A DNA stretch of 6,255 bases from Calditrichia bacterium (GTDB taxonomy: Bacteria; Calditrichota; Calditrichia; RBG-13-44-9; J042): the NCBI GenBank assembly GCA_030430345.1, contig JAUIFT010000188.1, positions 1 through 6,255 on the forward strand, in the 5' to 3' direction. A program made the position numbers and the translations under genes. Positions within the stretch are counted from its first letter, which is position 1; each line of letters starts with the position of its first letter. Positions 6,229-6,255 of this stretch are shown one piece after another. A model generated the notes under the pieces. It searched no databases, was not told where the DNA came from, and saw nothing but the letters and a program-made list of their open reading frames with translations.

Positions 6229-6255
6229 TTCATCCTTCGACAAGCTCAGGGTGAA
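6229..6255. repeat. Partial palindromic interspersed repeat at the window edge
   Basis: The last 27 bases contain CCTTCGACAAGCTCAGG, a core found as a dispersed intergenic repeat in many bacterial genomes (recalled, not searched). TTCATCCT (6229-6236) and AGGGTGAA (6248-6255) pair with one G-U. The element probably continues past the window, with the inverted copy on the other side. Confidence 0.6.

Overview
This window holds a compact nos operon for respiratory reduction of nitrous oxide to N2, all on the + strand. The order is nosZ, a nosB-like membrane protein gene, nosL, nosD, nosF, nosY. The catalytic protein is a clade II (atypical) NosZ: it has no twin-arginine signal, it has a Sec-type signal ending in a lipobox-like cysteine, and its CuZ and CuA motifs are of the clade II type (DDAHHPELSQTNG; CTDFCSALHQEM). 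The order nosZ-nosB-nosL-nosDFY without an adjacent nosR, plus the protein sequences, suggest a Gram-negative bacterium of the Bacteroidota / Ignavibacteriota / Calditrichota kind (FCB group). That placement is an inference from resemblance; no 16S or marker gene is present.

Layout. Positions 1-43 are a short leader with a strong Shine-Dalgarno site. Positions 44-2011 encode NosZ. A GC-rich hairpin follows at 2026-2050. A four-helix membrane protein (2085-2780) comes next; its last roughly 100 bases run into nosL (2680-3162) in another frame. A 129-base gap carries a 91-bp palindromic repeat element (3181-3271). Then follow nosD (3292-4551), nosF (4582-5292) and nosY (5289-6080, overlapping nosF by 4 bases). 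The final 175 bases are non-coding, with two weak hairpins and the start of a second kind of palindromic repeat at the right edge.

How the genes work together. NosZ is the copper enzyme in the periplasm, probably lipid-anchored here. NosL is a lipoprotein copper chaperone that supplies Cu(I). NosF (ATPase) and NosY (permease) form an ABC transporter-like machine that acts with the periplasmic beta-helix protein NosD in assembling the CuZ [4Cu:2S] centre. The NosB-like protein is found beside clade II nosZ genes, but its role is not known. Genes for electron delivery (cytochromes c, NosG/NosH, Rieske/cytochrome b) are not in the window and may lie upstream.

I see no previously undescribed system. 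The less-explained points are the unknown NosB-like protein with a C-terminal tail overlapping nosL, the hairpin separating nosZ from its accessory genes, and the palindromic repeat lodged inside the operon between nosL and nosD.
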